Source: Acidimicrobiia bacterium
GTDB lineage: Bacteria > Actinomycetota > Acidimicrobiia > IMCC26256 > JAOSJL01
Length of the DNA: 64,000 bases
Reading direction: 5' to 3'
NCBI GenBank assembly: GCA_027494115.1
Contig: JAOSJL010000001.1
Location: 1,327,926-1,391,925 of the forward strand
The position numbers were made by a program, and so were the translations under genes. The notes under the pieces are model-generated. The model was not told where the DNA came from, did not search any database, and saw only the letters and a list, made by a program, of their open reading frames with translations. Below are positions 61,583-64,000 of the stretch, piece after piece (within the stretch, counting starts at the first letter, position 1; every line of letters begins with the position of its first letter).

Positions 61583-62580
61583 GTGTCCATCTCCTCCGCG
61601 AGCTCCAGCTGGCTCTCGAGCATCGAGACGATGGGCTCGGCGGTCGCGCCCATGGCGGCGACCGAGAGCAACCGGAGGTCCGTGCCACCCGACGCGAGGT
61701 CGTGCGCCCCGGCCAGGCCGATGATCGAGCCCTTGACGAGCTCGAGCGTCTGGTAATAGACGACGCGCCGTTCGTCGATGGTCTCGCCGGTGAGCTCGCA
61801 GTAGTAGTCGGCGAGCTCGTTCTCGACCGCACACGGCCCGGCTCCGACCGTCTGGGTGAACGCGAGGTCGCTGACGGGGTCGCCGACCCGGGCGAGCTCC
61901 CAGTCGAGGACTCCCACGATCTCGCCGTCCCACCACTTCAGATTGGGCAGGCGATAGTCGCCGTGGATGAGCACGAGCCGCTCGCATTCGGGTGCCAGGC
62001 GATCGAGGACGTCGAGGGCGTGGCGCAGCAGTGGCTTGGGCATGATCTCAGTGTCGGCGAGACGTTGCCGACAGACCGCGACCAGGGCTCGGGCCGAGCT
62101 CGGACCGTCGTCGAAGCCGGCGAGGCCGTGGTCTTCGGTCTGGTGGATTCGGGCCAGCATCTCGACGAACCGGGTCTGAACCGACTTCTTCAGCGCGGGG
62201 TCGTCCTCCAAGCGGTGGTCGAGGCTCTGATACACCTCACCGTCGACGAAGGTCATGAGTGCGAAGCGGTGACCCAGGGCGTGCTCGTCGGCCTCGACGT
62301 GCACGATGCCCGGTACGGGCAACCCCGACTCACCGACGCGGGCGAGGAGCTCGCTCTCCCAGACGATGTCGTAGGGCGGGATCACGCCGTGATCGGGCTC
62401 GGCCCGCAGCACCCAGGTGGTCGGGCCCGAGTCGGTCTCGACCTCGACTCTGCAACTCAGCGAGGACAGACCATTGGCGAAACGCTCGATCGCATGGACG
62501 TGGTGCACGCCGAGGTGGGACGCGTCGGCCTTGAGGTACTGCTCGAGCCGCTCGGGATCGAGCAACGCTCCGCCCTCCAT
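61579..62580 (-). CDS. Phosphotransferase family protein (APH/FadE36-like kinase)
   Basis: The 333-residue protein has an aminoglycoside-phosphotransferase/choline kinase fold with 'RFANGLSSLSCRVEVETDSG', 'WESELLARVGESGLPVPGIVHVEADEHALGHRFALMTFVDGEVY', the catalytic loop LVLIHGDYRLPNLKWW, and the metal-binding 'GVLDWELARVGDPVSDLAF'. In actinobacteria such kinases in acyl-CoA gene clusters probably phosphorylate hydroxylated lipids or acids before elimination by acyl-CoA dehydrogenase-like enzymes, not antibiotics. It leads the minus-strand operon whose promoter holds the 62.7 kb operator. Confidence 0.85.
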   Translation of the reverse strand: MEGGALLDPERLEQYLKADASHLGVHHVHAIERFANGLSSLSCRVEVETDSGPTTWVLRAEPDHGVIPPYDIVWESELLARVGESGLPVPGIVHVEADEHALGHRFALMTFVDGEVYQSLDHRLEDDPALKKSVQTRFVEMLARIHQTEDHGLAGFDDGPSSARALVAVCRQRLADTEIMPKPLLRHALDVLDRLAPECERLVLIHGDYRLPNLKWWDGEIVGVLDWELARVGDPVSDLAFTQTVGAGPCAVENELADYYCELTGETIDERRVVYYQTLELVKGSIIGLAGAHDLASGGTDLRLLSVAAMGATAEPIVSMLESQLELAEEMDT

Positions 62581-62685
62581 CGGCCCCCCTTCCCTTCGAC
62601 GCTTCCCCGGTCGTCCGGGCGATCCCGGGCCGTCCTGAGCTGTTCCCGCCCCGATTCCGGCGCTTGAACTGAAACCTTATCGCGC

Positions 62686-62705
62686 CTAACTTAACGGATT
62701 AAGTT
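62686..62705. promoter_or_regulatory. Candidate TetR operator in divergent promoter
   Basis: AACTTAA-CGGA-TTAAGTT (62688-62705) is a perfect 7-bp-arm inverted repeat. CTAACTTAACGG (62686-62697) is identical to 53243-53254 upstream of the tetR-type gene. It lies between the minus-strand phosphotransferase operon and the plus-strand SRPBCC unit. Confidence 0.6.
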
Positions 62706-62778
62706 GGGATGGACACGAGCACACGATGATGCCGGACGCCTCATCGAGCTGGGTCGTCGTGAGGTGCGGGAGAGCACA

Positions 62779-63081
62779 GTGGCCGAGTACGACGTCGTCG
62801 TGATCGGAGCCGGGATCGCCGGATTGGGCGTCAGCGCGTTGCTCGCCGGCGCCGGCCAGAAGGTTCTGACGCTCGAGCGGGCGAAGGCGATCGGAGGGCG
62901 GGCGTACTCGTTCCAGCAGCGGGGCCACACCACGAACACCGGCGGCCCCCGAGCGGCCGCGTTCGTGGACGCGTTCGGTTACTTCGCCGGCGACACGGTG
63001 AGCTCTCGTTCCCTGCCGGGGCTGGAGTGCGCGGCGGATTCCGCCGTGATCTGCGCCGACACCGTCCTCGAGCAGGTCTGA
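62779..63081 (+). pseudogene. Internally deleted CrtI-like FAD oxidoreductase
   Basis: The 100-residue frame opens with an FAD motif (EYDVVVIGAGIAGLGVSALL, LTLERAKAIGGRAYSF) and then jumps directly to what looks like the C-terminal FAD signature (FGYFAGDTVSSRSLPGLECAADSAVICADTVL). The usual roughly 350-400-residue middle of this family is missing although the frame is open. It is therefore probably a deletion derivative of a third CrtI-like gene, or an assembly collapse. GTG at 62779 is the likely start. The SRPBCC gene follows 68 bp later. Confidence 0.6.
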
Positions 63082-63149
63082 TTCGCAGAGTCGAGATCGA
63101 AGCACGAAGTAGAGACAGACAAGTACCAAGCAGAGACAGAGGAGAGAGC

Positions 63150-63590
63150 ATGGCCGGTCCCCACGACGAGGCGAAGGTCCACGTCACACACGATTTCACG
63201 GTTTCCGCGGACACCCTGTGGAAGGTGCTCGGCGATTTCAGCGACCTGAGCTGGGTACCTGCTGTGCATCACCATGAGTTCGAGGGCGAAGGTCCCGGGA
63301 TGCTCCGCCACATGTACCTCGACGAGACAACAGCGATCGTCGAGAAGCTCGAGGCGCTCGACGACGAGAACAGGACGATCTCGTACTCGATCCCGGTCAA
63401 CAATCCGTTGCCGGTCGACGACTACTTCGCGACCATGACCATCCACGAAACCGGCGCCGACAGTTGTCGGCTCGAGTGGAGCTGCACCTGGTCCGCGCCC
63501 CGCGACATGACCGAGGAAGAAGCCGTCGAGAGCGTGACCGCCTTCTACGGGTCGCTCCTCCCCGGCATCGAAGAGGCCGCGGGAGCCTGA
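63150..63590 (+). CDS. SRPBCC (polyketide cyclase/START-like) protein
   Basis: The 146-residue protein from ATG at 63150, preceded by GAGGAGAGAG, shows 'KVHVTHDFTVSADTLWKVLGDFSDLSWVPAVHHHEFEGEGPGMLRHMYLDE', 'ALDDENRTISYSIPVNNPLPVDDYFATMTIH', and 'EEEAVESVTAFYGSLLPGIEEA'. This is the helix-grip fold of polyketide cyclases/dehydrases and lipid-binding START-like proteins. A deep hydrophobic pocket would bind the same kind of hydrophobic ligand as the surrounding enzymes. The catalytic role is unclear. It is in the plus-strand unit downstream of the operator at 62.7 kb. Confidence 0.8.
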   Translation: MAGPHDEAKVHVTHDFTVSADTLWKVLGDFSDLSWVPAVHHHEFEGEGPGMLRHMYLDETTAIVEKLEALDDENRTISYSIPVNNPLPVDDYFATMTIHETGADSCRLEWSCTWSAPRDMTEEEAVESVTAFYGSLLPGIEEAAGA

Positions 63591-63600
63591 TGGAGCGTGA

Positions 63601-63786
63601 TCAGCCTTGGCCTCCGTCGGACAACACGTGTAGGCGGTACTCGCAGGTCAGACACCGCCGCATGGCCGTCCGCAGGCGCTCGTTGTTGGCTCGCAGCTTC
63701 TCGTTCTCGGCGCGCAGCTCCTCGATCTCTCGTCGCCGTTCCGCCAACCGCCGCTCCTGGGCGATGATCTCCACGAGCTTCGGCAT
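63601..63786 (-). CDS. Small coiled-coil protein with CxxC
   Basis: The 61-residue protein is a nearly continuous coiled coil, 'EIIAQERRLAERRREIEELRAENEKLRANNERLR', followed by RRCLTCEYRLHVLS with a CxxC pair. Leucines fall at heptad positions (EELRAENEKLRANNERLR), as in a leucine zipper. There is no helix-turn-helix. It may be a dimeric adaptor or metal-binding regulator partner; no family is recognised. It is divergent from the acyl-CoA ligase at 63.85 kb and convergent with the SRPBCC gene. Confidence 0.6.
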   Translation of the reverse strand: MPKLVEIIAQERRLAERRREIEELRAENEKLRANNERLRTAMRRCLTCEYRLHVLSDGGQG

Positions 63787-63809
63787 GATCTCGAACGGTA
63801 TAGGGTGAT

Positions 63810-63819
63810 CTAACTGAAC
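63810..63819. promoter_or_regulatory. Possible weak TetR site in divergent promoter
   Basis: CTAACTGAAC differs by one base from CTAACTTAAC in the operators at 53243 and 62686. It lies between the small coiled-coil gene and the acyl-CoA ligase. Short and unsupported by a second half. Confidence 0.3.
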
Positions 63820-63849
63820 TCCACTGAGTCATCGTCACCACCCGGCTCG

Positions 63850-64000
63850 ATGGGGCACGAGCTCCCGAGGGGGCACGAGTTCCCCCGCTTCGACGATTCC
63901 TACCGCCAGAGGTGGGTCTCGGCGGGTCTCTGGGCCGATCAGACACTCCACGATCTCTTCGACGAAACAGTCGCCGAACGGCCGGACGCGGTGGCGGTCA
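63850..64000 (+). CDS. Acyl-CoA synthetase (AMP-binding), N-terminal fragment at window edge
   Basis: The first 50 residues from the ATG at 63850 read 'EFPRFDDSYRQRWVSAGLWADQTLHDLFDETVAERPDAVAV', the standard N-terminal cap of adenylate-forming ligases. It resembles the dihydroxybenzoate-AMP ligase/long-chain acyl-CoA ligase type, with the 'aliwadqTLhdlf' pattern. The rest lies outside the window. It would supply the CoA-activation step for the block controlled from 62.7-63.8 kb. The catalytic parts cannot be examined. Confidence 0.8.
   Translation, partial: MGHELPRGHEFPRFDDSYRQRWVSAGLWADQTLHDLFDETVAERPDAVAV

Noticed and set aside
61579..62580. Antibiotic resistance (aminoglycoside phosphotransferase)
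   Set aside because: The fold is right, but the context (SDRs, acyl-CoA genes) and resemblance to FadE36-type kinases point to lipid catabolism.

Overview
The window is GC-rich throughout and reads as a chromosomal segment of a high-GC actinobacterium. An Acidimicrobiia-like soil or aquatic lineage is my best inference. The grounds are the dense acyl-CoA catabolic gene content, thiolase/DUF35 pairs, CaiB/BaiF CoA-transferases, F420- or FMN-type oxidoreductases, GTG starts and ATGA-type overlaps. No rRNA, tRNA, CRISPR array, IS element or integrase was recognised.

Layout. (1) 1-1.3 kb, minus strand: the start of an acyl-CoA ligase, a small conserved protein and a SnoaL-like protein. (2) 1.5-13 kb, mainly plus: a double-domain and a single-domain CoA-transferase, a KstD-like flavoprotein, a MenB/BadI-like hydratase (minus), EtfBA, a DUF35 protein, a thiolase-like protein and a CrtI-like flavoprotein. 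(3) 13-15.7 kb, minus: an EthD-like protein, an enoyl-CoA hydratase and a luciferase-like oxidoreductase. (4) 15.8-21.9 kb, plus: two DUF35 + Ltp-like modules, an HMG-CoA-synthase-like/DUF35 fusion and a classical thiolase. This resembles a steroid side-chain type degradation block. (5) 21.9-29 kb: sulfotransferase, PPOX protein, dienelactone hydrolase, MBL protein, CitE-like lyase, a small membrane protein between 81/83-bp direct repeats, and an acyl-CoA dehydrogenase. (6) 29-34 kb, minus: secreted PKD-like protein, lipoprotein, SGNH hydrolase, ABC exporter. (7) 34-48 kb: housekeeping and mixed genes, including a MaoC dehydratase, a class V aminotransferase, a divergent FtsH-like protease, a beta-class DNA methyltransferase with a nuclease-like partner, PurU and a GH10 lipoprotein. 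(8) 48-53 kb, plus: a complete Liv-type ABC importer with a LivH-LivM fusion. (9) 53-64 kb: a TetR regulator, two CrtI-like flavoproteins bracketed by two paralogous 'WSKGLG' proteins, two SDRs, a phosphotransferase, an SRPBCC protein and the start of a second acyl-CoA ligase.

How the parts fit. Import (Liv), activation (CoA ligases, CoA-transferases), oxidation (acyl-CoA dehydrogenase, KstD-like and CrtI-like flavoproteins feeding EtfBA), hydration and thiolytic or aldol cleavage would together degrade a lipophilic acid or polycyclic substrate. Two motif families tie the units together. ACCA-NN-TGGT sites lie in three divergent promoter regions (1.36, 7.94, 15.8 kb). TTAGTGA/CTAACTTAACGG sites precede the liv operon, the tetR operon and the 62.7 kb promoter.

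Quality note: at least 13 genes are interrupted by one or two single-base indels, mostly in short G or C runs, while the protein continues perfectly in another frame. I treat these as probable sequencing or assembly errors and give the full-length gene in each case.
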